This document shows, in pieces, positions 13,203 through 24,200 of a stretch of DNA of 64,000 nucleotides; positions within the stretch are counted from its first letter, which is position 1, and every line of letters starts with the position of its first letter. The DNA is from Phoronis australis. Its lineage: Eukaryota > Phoronida > Phoronidae. Under the pieces are notes generated by a model, which was not told the DNA's origin, ran no database searches, and saw nothing but the letters and a program-made list of their open reading frames with translations. A program made the position numbers and the translations under genes. The stretch covers positions 304,465 through 368,464 of the forward strand of contig NMRA01000007.1 of assembly GCA_002633005.1 (NCBI GenBank), written 5' to 3'.

Positions 13203-16200
13203 CTAGATTGGCTTATAAAGCAGAGTGGTGACGTACTTCTTTCTGTATCGATGTGTTGCGCTTAGTACCATTACACCGTCCTATGAATGGAAAATGTATT
13301 ATTTTAAATGCGAACATGGAATACTTTCTAGAACAAAAACCAATCCTAAATTTGCCTGCACCTCAGAAAGTCCTTGGCACGTGAATGCCTTGGTCATTTT
13401 TTGCATGAACTAAAAATTATGTTTGCCCTAAAACTCCTATAAAATTGGATCCAACCTGACCCAGAAATTTTATAACAGTTAAGAGATATCTCACCTAAGT
13501 AAAGGGCTGAGTGTAAGAACTGCAAGGCGTACTACAGAACTTTGTCCAGGTTGGGCGAACATTACTTGCATGAGTCTGACTCAAGCAAGTTAATATAATG
13601 TGTATTTACTCATAGACTGTATTCACACACAATGACCATCTTTATTAACAAGTTTAATGGACTGTGTGTCAGTAAAAATAGAAGATTGTGAAAACTGTCT
13701 AAGCCATCACCAGGCAACAACCTTTGGTAAAACAGGCTCCACGAGACTCAACGCAAACATTCACTTAAAGAAACAATTTCTTATTTAATATTTTTTCATT
13801 TCAACAGTACGAACAAGAGTAATGCGGGTTGAGAATTCTCTTACCTAGCTTAAAATCACTTGATAGTTGAAAACAGGCAAAGTATATCATCAGTCTCGAA
13901 GCTTTTTTAAAATGCAGAAAACACGATACAAACTTATAATAATAAATTGTGCTGAGCTTTCAAATGGAAAAATCAAAATAGCACTCACCTTTATTGATAG
14001 TGCATACAAGTGATTCAACATGACGTGATTTGGTTCAGGCAGAAGGGTAGGTTCACACTGCAGATGAAATAAGAAATGTCCCATTAGTCCACTGTAACTG
14101 AAGTAATATCACGCACAACAATGACAACACAAAAGAAGACCTGACCGTCACAAAACACTTTGCAATGAGAAAATCGAAAACAAAAAACGTTCACTGTCTC
14201 ACAACACAACGTCCATCTAGTATTATTTGAATGAATCCAGGTGCAAAAATCATGTCAGGTAGAGCTTGGTCGCATAAGAGTTCCCCGATACCAACTTCCA
14301 AAGGGAAAAACGCGTCACCCCTTGAGAAAGTCAAGTCCATGAAAACGGTTCGCACAACACATGTTTGTATCTTGTTAGTAGTTTGGGGATTCTCCAATAA
14401 TTTAACACACTCAGCTCATAACACATCCCTAATATTATTTGGAAAAATAATACTTTGTCCTCACTTATTTCGCATGAGGTTACATGGTCGTAATTTCCTG
14501 TCTCACCTAATTCGCACATAGCAAGTTTCCAAGCAAAGCAGTATGGTTAATCCTTTTTGACTGCGTTAATAAGGTCTCATCACTGTTTATTCACCACTTC
14601 ATCCATCCATCCATTCATATGGGATACATCATAGTGTTGCAAGCACGCGGTGATAGGGTTTATTGGCAATGCTCAGTTAATTTCGCACACTCGCCAACAA
14701 CAAAGGCCGTATATTCAGTTCATTTTACACATTCTGACTTAGGAAAAATATATTCAATTTTTTGTGGGAAATAAGGGGACAATTACAGTTACTTGGGTAG
14801 CACTTAATTCGTAATCTCACTTCCCATCTAATGAATGACTTCCACGCTTAATGCATATTGATAGGATTCTATTTACACCACACGCACTTATACCCCTATA
14901 TTGAACATGTGTCCACAATTGGCTAGATCAGGGTGTGACATTGAAACACAAAACAGTACACGACAAAAGTAATTGAATAAAATAGTTCTTCCGTTACGAT
15001 GGCTAATTCTGTTAACTGTCATGGTGACGAAAATCTAATTACAGAATGGCTTAGAAAACATTTTCTGTGCAAAAAGTGAGATAATACAAGTCTTCCTGAG
15101 ACAACAGTCATGCATTACCAGCACAGCATGTGGTCAGACTGGATTCACTCGCCCATGCCTACTGTCTTTAGAATACACCCCAGATGTCACTAGTAGTACT
15201 CACACAGACACACAACTGTTACTCACATTAATGGCTGTGTCCTTATTCAGAATAACCTGGAGTAGCTGTGGCGGTAGGAGGGGCGGGGCCGAGTGCTTCT
15301 CTTGTGTCTTGCGGACAGGCACTTCCTGAGAGTACTCCCCAGGTGGCGAACCTGATAGGGTAGTGGATGTGGTTGTACCTGCAGGGTCAAAGGTCAAAGC
15401 TATGTGAAGGCATCTTGGGTAAATTTTATTTTCTTGTATTGTGACTTTTCATGTTCAGTAACAAACATTTTGGCTCCGAGCAAATGAACAAAAACTGCGT
15501 CATTTGAACTTCTATGCACTGGCTTTCTGTAAGAAAAAATCTTAGCATTACAATACTGGTTTCAACTTGTTTCTCACTAGTTAGGACATTGCCCCTAAGT
15601 ACAGGGAGTGTCTGTTACCAAGTTTCAGGGTGTATATTTGAACAAGGACAAATTATTTTTCAACCTTTTAGTACCCAAAATATAACCAGGGCTTACTTTT
15701 GGAAAAAGCAGGGTTCCAAACATATGATTTTTTATTTTTAAATCATACCAATCTGCCATTCATTGGGTCACGTGACCATGTCTTTTAAGTAAAGCTTAAG
15801 AAAAAAGAAAGACAAATTCATAACAAAGACAGGGTATCAATAACACGACCAAATTTTGTTTCATAACATGTTCAAGACAGAATCCCCAAAACATTAAATA
15901 ACCCTTTTGTTTTTAAGCAACTTTTGAATTTTAATAAAAATTTTGGAAGTTTTCAATAGCCTCTCGTTCCAAAGTGGAACAATTCAAAAACAATTCCTAG
16001 CAGCACTTTAGAGAGCAGTATATAAACTGTGGTACCCAAAAGTTTCAACTGAACTCAATCCATTTCTAAAATATTCTTTGTTTCAAAATAAGACAAATTT
16101 GGACAGTCATTTTTCTGTGGTCCCACACCACCTTGAAGGGGTACACAGACCATGTACTGCACCGCTTGAGGACAAAAATACTCTAATCTCGCTTACCTGC

Positions 16201-19197
16201 CAAGCTTCTTTGTTGGCCCACCGCAATACTATCCTTCTCCAAAGCGTCAAAGACTTCAAAGTCGGACTTCTCTACCTTGACTACATTATTCACCGTGCCT
16301 ATGTCACTACTGTGAGTTGGCTGGAAAGTACGTAACTTCAACTGAAAGAGTCTATACATTTTCTCGGTGATGTTGAACGAAAGGCGAAGATCACAACACT
16401 ACCTTTGTGTAATAACGGTAACTGTCAACTTCCGTTATGTCCTCTCACTTCCATTATCACCAAATATTTTTTAAAACTTCCACACAATCAAAATATATAG
16501 CCTCAATATGGGAAAACATCTAGTAGCTTAAAGCAGCACAAAAAAATTTACAATGACGAGACTTTTATCACAAATTCACAAAAATATTACATACTGCAGG
16601 CGTCTGTGTTTGAGTCGAAGGGAAACGCGTAGCAAGGTGAGCCTGACATCTGAATTGATTCAAATAAAGGAGATATTAGCCACCAATTGATAATTCAATG
16701 ATTTCAAGCGTGACCATGATATCATGCAAATATTCTAGCGCCCTACCTCATCATGGTTCACTTGCCACTGACCGTCGACAAAGAACTTGTACTGGTGTTC
16801 ACCCGTAGGCAAGTCTATTATGGTGTAGAAATCTCCATGACTACAACAGACAGCAAAAACACGAGTCAACTTTGGCAAACATGCAACTAATAGAACTGTA
16901 CTCCTTTCATGGTCCGGCACCATGTGACCTGAAAATGAAAGGATTGCTCACTTTTTTAATTAATTTAACCAACATTGGCCGGTTATAGTCCATAAGGATT
17001 TTGCTTCCAGAAGTTTGACTTAAAAATCCATCACAAAGACCACCACACACAATCCTAAGAGTTTTATCAGTCTTTGTCTCATATCCATTCTCTTCTTAAG
17101 TTCCACCAAAATCTATAAACTTAAATTACCTTAAACATTGCTAACTGACACAACACACATGCGTGCACAGATGAGTGCACAGTCACGGAATCAAGACATC
17201 CACTGGTTGGACAGCAACACTGACAAATACCAGACATGACAAATACCAGACATTTTCTACTTTAAGATATGTAGGACCCTAGAAAAAAGTCTAAATTTGA
17301 CTAACTCCAACTTTTGCATGAAGGGCCACTAAAAATAGGACTTTTATGACTTTCTTGAAAAATTCAAAGTAGCATCAAACAAAAACGAAATGATATTTTA
17401 GAAAAATAACTTGACAGCATTTTTGAGATCTGATCTTGAATATTTATGGCAGATAAAATTTCATCATGTTATTGACACCATTGTTTTGCTATCAGTGTAC
17501 AATATCTTTCTTTTTTCCTAAATTTTTGTAAAAAAGTACATATCATCCAGTGAATGGCAGATTTGTAAAAAGTGAAAAATCAAACTCTTTAGAAAGTATA
17601 TGTGCTTTTACTGAATAAAAAGCTATAATTTTTATGGCTAAATAAGGTAACCTTAACTACCTAAGCCAAAACAATTGAATTTAAACAAAGAAAAGTTAAG
17701 CATTTCCCACAAGGGAATTACAAAGTTACATAATAACAGATTATCATTTCAACTGACTTTTTCTTATTAAAATGACATAAGCAAAAATTCATTTTCGAGC
17801 CTTAGAAGTGGCCGCCCTATATCAATAAAGGGGCGCCCAATTTTTATACTCGAAAATGGATTTCATGCCTATGTCACTTTAATAAGAATAAGTCATTTTA
17901 AAAAATAAACTGTTATATTCAGATGCCAGATACCTTTTCACCATGGGTATTTTTGTTTTCCAGTTGTTGAAGCTACCCGAGAGCAAGACTTCCTTGCCAC
18001 CGCCCTCCCACTTGAACACAGTGGGTAATTTCTGTGTATAGTTGGGCTCCATAGGTACGGGTCGTCCCGAGCTAAGAGACTGGGCTCTCAGACGCCCGTG
18101 AGGTTCTAAACGATCCACCAGCTGGCCCTGGAAAATCACAGCATAGTTTGTGTTCGCAAAGTTTTTATCAGTGTAACCGATGCTCAACCATCTTGCTTTG
18201 CGTCAACTGTCAACTAAAATGCAAACTGGTGTCAAGAAAATCATCTCAATTGACCATCCGAATTCAGACTAGTTGGGACATCCCTAATATGATTACATGC
18301 ATGTGAAAAACAATTTGTATCTTAACATCATTTCTGAACAGTATGTTTTCTAACACAATTTGAGGTGTGTCTAAGTTATTATCTGCACAACATATTTTCG
18401 GCACTGGTCCGATATAGTGGTCCCTGATTTAGAGAACCAGGCAATCACTGAATACCAGTCCCGTTATTTAGTGGATGAAACTGGTTCTCTAAATCAGGGA
18501 CCGCTATATTCGACCAGTGCCCATATTTTCAGTAAAGTTCCCACAGAAGAAGCATGTCACTAGTTTTACAACCGAAAGAGAAGCTGCTGCTACTAACTGA
18601 TATTTTCACACATTTCACACACAGCACATTTCTGAATGTCTCTAAGCATTCCGGTTCACTTGAATGATGTCAATTAATAATTTACAAGTTGTAAACTGTA
18701 AGTCATCAAGAAGGTACCAGTTGTCGTAATGTTTGGACATCACGGTCCCTGATTTTAGAATTCATAACTAATGAGGATTATTCACCAGTTGCCATATTTA
18801 AATTCAGCCTCTGCTACTTATTACATCACTGTAGGTCAGAAACAATGTCAAACAGAAGTCCCCGATACAGAAGCAGTTTCATTCACTGGTTAACGGGTCC
18901 GTTATTTAACGATTGCCTGTTTTCTATATCAGGGGCCACCATATCTGACCAGTGCATTTGCTATCAGTTGCACTAAAAAGTTCTAAGACAGATTCAAAAT
19001 GGGGACACGTTTCTATTAACAAATTCTAACTGACATACCCTGAAAGTTCCGGCCTCGAAATCAGCACTGTCATCTAAACTTGGTTGCACATAAAGTGGTG
19101 GTTTCTTATTAGGAACGCCATAATATTCATTGCCAGGTAACATATTTGTTGAAGAATCGCCTGAATTATGCCGCTTCCCTCCTGTAGTATTACCCAT
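13203..19197 (-). CDS. PRKAB1/2: AMP-activated protein kinase beta subunit, 7 exons
   Basis: Scaffold of AMPK: binds alpha and gamma through its C-terminus, glycogen through a carbohydrate-binding module. Coding exons in transcript order: 19197-19039, 18127-17934, 16840-16747, 16320-16197, 15378-15227, 14057-13989, 13280-13203; phases agree, 289 aa (human beta subunits about 270). MGNTT gives the N-myristoylation glycine, Gly2. CBM48 spans about residues 88-167: PTVFKWEGGGKEVLLSGSFN, then GEHQYKFFVDGQW, with Trp93 and Trp143 at glycogen-contact positions. Ser118 in VKSHGDF, coded across the exon 2/3 junction, matches the human Ser108 autophosphorylation site that helps bind allosteric activators. 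The C-terminal part has APPLLPPQLLQVILNKD, LLPEPNHVMLNHLYALSIK and the end HRYRKKYVTTLLYKPI. The KIPMVKSH stretch looks more like human beta-2 than beta-1, but invertebrates usually have one ancestral gene. Start chosen for the MGNTT match. Confidence 0.97.
14385..14775. repeat. Diverged interspersed repeat, copy 1 (PRKAB intron)
   Basis: Lies in PRKAB intron 5. It shares co-linear blocks with about 58495-59440: TTTCGCATGAGG versus TTTTGCATGAGG, TTAATAAG.TCT, TTCATCC, and AGTTCATTTTACAC versus AATTCATTTTGAG. Spacing differs because of indels. I recognise no reading frame or terminal motif. Confidence 0.5.
17219..17253. repeat. 16-bp direct duplication in PRKAB intron
   Basis: The word TGACAAATACCAGACA occurs twice in direct succession in PRKAB intron 2. 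Confidence 0.6.
17275..17660. repeat. Diverged interspersed repeat, second family, copy 1
   Basis: Co-linear with 56130-56620: both run through TAGAAAAAAGTC.AAAT, CAAA.GAAAACGAA-like words, a GAGATCT word, ATTGTTTTGCT.TCA and a tail of AAAATCAAA, AGAAA.TATAT and TTTTA.TGA. The family is AT-rich. No protein or terminal repeat recognised. Confidence 0.55.
17763..17886. mobile_element. Short MITE-like element with 37-bp terminal inverted repeats
   Basis: Left arm 17763-17799 and right arm 17849-17886 are inverted copies (both contain CTTATTAAA.TGACATA and end in the word ATTTTCGAG) with a handful of mismatches. The 49-bp spacer is GC-richer (GGCCGCCC, GGGGCGCCC). It sits about 50 bp inside PRKAB intron 2, immediately downstream of the exon 2 donor on the - strand. 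Confidence 0.7.
18401..18520. mobile_element. Hairpin element of a dispersed family, copy A
   Basis: Arms 18401-18440 and 18481-18520 match as inverted repeats at 37 of 40 positions, starting GCACTGGTC and ending AGAGAACCAG, with a 40-bp spacer. The inner arm TCCCTGATTTAGAGAACC recurs in two diverged relatives, at 18744-18955 and 48551-48630, so this is a family and not a one-off palindrome. It lies in PRKAB intron 1. Confidence 0.75.
18744..18955. mobile_element. Hairpin element, diverged copy B
   Basis: Left end GGTCCCTGATTTTAG and right end ATATCAGGGGCCACCATAT, followed by TGACCAGTGC, match the two arms of copy A. The internal CCGTTATTTA also occurs in copy A (CCCGTTATTTAG). The interior is longer and degraded. 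Lies in PRKAB intron 1, about 220 bp from copy A. Confidence 0.55.
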
Positions 19198-21203
19198 GGT
19201 TGCACTTCAACTGTTCGCCAGTCAAAGGAAAACACGAACGAACGAAAGTTGTTTACTTTGTTGCAAAAGAAGACCAGTTTCTCAAGTCACGTGCGCCAAC
19301 GTCGTCGCTTTAAGTCTTTTTAGAGGCAAACGAGTCACTTAAAGAATGCTTAAGTCATTGACCGACACACTTAATGCACATTTGTAAAATATTTGACACA
19401 CATTTAACATATTAATCGATTTTCAAGGAACAATACAACGTCAACTTGTCTTGTTTTCAATCTTCGCAGAAAAACAGGAAATCTCACTTTGCACATGCGC
19501 AATCTTTGTTGTACAACTAACGGCACCAAGCGACAATGCATCAGATCATGTGACTTGGAACGGAAGATGTCAGGTTATTGAAAATTTCAAGTTCCCTGTA
19601 ATTGTTAATTGTGCAATGTTGTTGTTCTTGAATTTGCATTTTGTGGCGTTCGTCAGTGGTGAAGTGACGAAAGAGATGTTAAAATATACTTTCATTTCAT
19701 TTCGACTACTATCAGCTAAAGTACTAGTGTCTATGCCAAGGCAAGACGAAACCTTCAGTAAAAAAAGCCAATTGTCTTTTTGCTATGTAGTATGTAAACT
19801 CTAGTGGGAACCAATATGGTTCCTGGGGTTAGCCTATATGTCTGCCGAGTGTACAGTACTGCAGTCAAAAGCTCCACTTAAGGGAAATATAAAATTCATA
19901 TCATAATTTTAATTACTTTGATTAAAATTATCATGAATTAAAAGTGAAGCTAGCAAGTAAAATATAAAATAGAGTCTTTTTTGTTTTTTGTATTTGTTGG
20001 ATTATCAATACTGTTCCAGGCATTCCATAAATGCACTAACTCTTTTGAACAATGGAAATTTCATGAATAAGTCCATGCAGCAGAACAGTCTGGCGAACGT
20101 GCGACGGTGCTAAAAATGTTCATACAAAAGTCTTTCTGTAGCGATCAATCGTTATGTATATGCTAACGGTTTGTAGTGTATGTGAACTGTATAAACTGAT
20201 TAAAATCAGTTTATTTTACTGACAAAGTTGTAAATCACACATTGACCTATGAAATAACACTGAACATTTTATTGGGTGAATAGTAAAAATACGCTTACTT
20301 GGCAGTCTTTGTCAGGCAAATAGTCACTTTTGTTCTTCTGCATTGAATATTGCCTTGATGACTTTGTCATCAGTTTCCTGGTTCTGAGGAAGTGACGCCT
20401 GTCTCTTTGTCTTGGCAGTGAAGGAAGTATATTGTGTCTGTCAGGATGAATATAATTTCAGTTAAGGAAAACATGTATCTGTTTTTGTTGTTGAAAATCG
20501 TATTCTGGATAACAAGTCTTCCTGTAGAGCATATTGTATTAGCTTTTTGGCAAAAAATGATTTGTGCTTGGTACCATTAAAAAATATGTGTATTTAATCA
20601 ACTTGTTCCTTACTCGAATTATTGTCATAAAATCGTGCCATTTTAATATATAAATATGGCAGAAAAATGAAATTTAATCTTTTATATTTTTTCTAAAAAG
20701 ACAAGTGAAAAAAGACCAAACTTGGAAATAATTTTTGTAAAAAAATTGGTGAGTTTTATGGCTTAGTCTTGATTTGTGGGCCTGCTTCTGCAAGTGTGCT
20801 TGTTCCTGTAAGTCACTTTATGAGCTACAGATGGCTTCTAGCAATAGCTATCAGTTCTTCCGTAGACCATAAGGCAGTTCCAGCTGGAGTGAAGGCAGTT
20901 ATGTAACAATAGCAGGCTACCCGAACAAGACGGGACACAGACTTGTGAACACGGCTTGCGGCCCTGTATACCCTGCTCATTGATTTACAAACACAGCCCT
21001 GCGCTCATAAAACAAGGTTTACGCATGTACACAGAAATGCGACTCTCTAGCTGACTTATATAATTAAGAATCTCGTGTCAGGGAAGAGTGCATAGGCTGT
21101 GTTTACAAGATTGCGAGCTGTGTTTGTATCATTTTTCAAGTAGGCACAGTTTTCATTTTGTTGATTATGCCTAATGATAGTCTATTCAATATCTTTTTCC
21201 AGA
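19198..21203. other. Divergent intergenic region between PRKAB and TECPR2
   Basis: About 2 kb separating two genes transcribed away from each other. It should hold both promoters and a non-coding TECPR2 first exon, because the TECPR2 ATG follows an acceptor (TTTTTCCAG ending at 21202) by one base. No TATA box or first exon could be assigned. A 117-codon open frame at 19451-19804 has no recognisable motif and is not called. A degenerate imperfect inverted repeat of GTGTTTAC/GTGTTTGTA words lies at about 20930-21130. Confidence 0.5.
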
Positions 21204-24200
21204 ATGACTAGTCCAGAAGCAGAGCAGCTGAAAGAGTTTGAACCCTTAACACAATTACTTTCCAATATACCAACCAGAGGACAGAGAGGTTTTTATACTT
21301 ACGACTTAGAGTTAACTTGCATTGATGTGTCACAGGATTTCATTGTTCTTGGATCCAATGCAGGAACTGTGTTCTTGTACCACAGAGGAAAGGGAACCAC
21401 GCAAAGACTTCACTGTGAGGTATGAGTTCTGTTTGTTGCCTGCAACAGTTTTGACTACGGTATAGATCGCAAATATTGCGTTGAAGGTGCGCCATCTAGA
21501 CATCTAGGAGACGTCTCTGGACAGCTGATGTATTATCTCCAGGTAACTGGGGTGCTGCTCAACCTTGTTGTCTTTTCGACATTTGTCGGGGCACTGCCTT
21601 GTTACTGCGAGCTTGAAAAAATACTGCACTTTTTGTACTTTTTGAGTTTCGCTATTTAAAAAATTGGGAAAGTTCTAAATGAGGGAGTGGGCTTTTAGCC
21701 AAACTTGGGCCTTTAAGAACAAAAATTTTGAGAATTCAGACGTGAGCACTTCCTGGAGCGATTAAGCTACATTTATGTTTGACTTGACGTGCTGACGTAA
21801 CTGATGTTCCAACAGCTGATTGTTATTACAATTTATCAAGACTTAGTGTAGTTACAGTAAAATGTTCTAATTACAATTTATCAAGACTTAGTGTAGTTAC
21901 AGTAAAATGTTCTAATTACAATTTATCAAGACTTAGTGTAGTTACAGTAAGATGTTCTTATTACAATCAGTCAAGTGTAATTTTACTGTTACAGTAACAT
22001 GTTCTAAGACATGTTGCATCACAAAGCGCTCTCCTGCTTGTATGAGAAGCCATACAAAGACGGAAGATCAAATTTCGAGCATCATGCAACATTTCATTGT
22101 GAGAGCATGAAATGATTTTTGGCTCGACTCGATTTCAAATTCTGGTGTGTGAGACTGACTGAGTCAAGAAAGACGAAATATCATTTTATTTCATTCAGGC
22201 ATTTACTTTTTGAGATTTTGGATTATTTTGCGTGAATCATTTGATTACGCCACACCATAAAAGTTGTAATTTCAGCAATATGATAATTGAAAGAATTAAT
22301 CTCATAACATTTATGGTAAAATCTCGCCAATTTCGGACAAAAATAATTACCAAAATTGCTCTTTTTCAGTTTTCAAGTGCTTCTAATATTGTTTTGAAAA
22401 GTCTTTTTTTTCAAAACATCTCGTAGTGGCTCCGATATAGCATCAGTTTAGTGCGATATATCTTTTAAGGGGAAAATGATGGTGAGATTTTACCACAATC
22501 TTCATTCAAAATGAGGATGAACTGTACTTAAATGCCGTCTAGCGACATAGCTTATCTCATTGTGTGGTGGCCATATTAGAAAGCCTCTGTACCGTGTGCT
22601 GTCATTTTTATGCACTTGTTTGTTTTTTGCAGCCTAAACACAAGACCGTCACGTGTGTGAAGGTTCAACAATGTCTTGACGACCTGATAGCTGCTGGTCT
22701 TCAGTCAGGAGATGTCTGTGTGTTCCAGCTACCTTCTGACCTTCCTGGAAGGTCTAGACACGTAAGATTAACTTCCTTGCACTAAAAGTATTCAGTTCTC
22801 ATATCTATGCGTTCTGATTTATCATTCTTCACATTTACCCAGAAGGTGCACACAAACGGAGCACGTGTACTGTAGAATGTTTTCCTGTTAAAAATCGTTT
22901 TGGTTGGTACTTTCGATGCATGTGTGAACTCCTTACACTTTTACAACCAATGCCATCTATTGTCTTGCTTTTTGCTTTTTATATCCTACAACAATTCATT
23001 TCCTAAATGCAAACTTTAATTAATAATTATAATTGATAACTCTTGTGCACCTGATTAACATCAGCCACAAACGTATTGATAACGATGACCTTCTTCAAGA
23101 ACTGATTGAGTGGTCCATTACAAAAGTGCATCGCTTAGTTTCAACTCCAAACCACAACTGTTTCCAAATCCAGTTATTAAGCTTGTCATTGTTAAGTATT
23201 CTTATATTTCTTTTGCACTGCATCTGGACCCAGACTCCAATTATCAACCATACATTGAGCCTGTCTGTGGATTGAAATAATAGTTCAACGTCAAATGAAA
23301 TTGTTTATGGCTTATTTTTAATTCAGTTTCAGAAGCAAACGGTCAGTCATAAAAATTCAGTAGTTTCAGTACATTATATTGCAATTGATTTCATGCTGTC
23401 TTTTACTGCTGTAAAGCCATTGCTAACGTGGTAATTTTCCTGTTTCACATAAATCAATGTTCATGATAAGGTGATGTGATGATGCCAGTGGTTCTTGTAC
23501 AAATCTATTGACAAAGTACACGGGTGGAGCTTCTAATGAAAGATAACACTATGTTGCCACTCGTGGCATGTGCACATAACAGCCTAACAGAATTTGTTGA
23601 ATACACGACACTTTTCATTTTTCACGGTCTTTATTCCATTGCGTTCATACTTTCTGAACAAAACTCTACTCTCTACTGAACATAGATATCGTGTGTCTTT
23701 TTAATTATGTCGCTAGGTCAGTTACTGTATCTATGTTCAGTAGAGAGTAGAGTTTTGTTCAGAAAGTATGAACGCAATGGAATAAAGACCGTGAAAAATG
23801 AAAAGTGTCGTGTATTCAACAAATTCTGTATAACAGAAAACTTGCTCCCGAAGTACAGTCATAACAGCCTAACTAAACCTCTTATTTTAATGACGTACAT
23901 ACTACTAAGGTATGAACAGAGAGGCCTAATTCATTCATGTGCTTAGATTACTAGTCATCTGTAATACATGATGCCATAGAAAACAAAAGCTGGCAAATGT
24001 TTGAGTAACAGTCTGATGTAAGGTGTCTGCATTTTGAGAACCTGCTTTCTCCACTCAGTAATGGGCATCAACTGTTTCTCAAAGTGCGGGCACGTGATAT
24101 CAGTCCGTTGCCATTGTTTGCTATTGCGTTGAGTTGTTGGCTAGCAATTTCCATTGTGCTGACGTTTTAACGGGTTTGCTAACTTGAATCTGGGGTTGGT

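Noticed and set aside
19451-19804. 117-codon open frame on the + strand between PRKAB and TECPR2
   Set aside because: No domain motif, no homologous stretch recognised, no splice-coherent extension; it lies in the divergent promoter region where chance frames of this length are expected.
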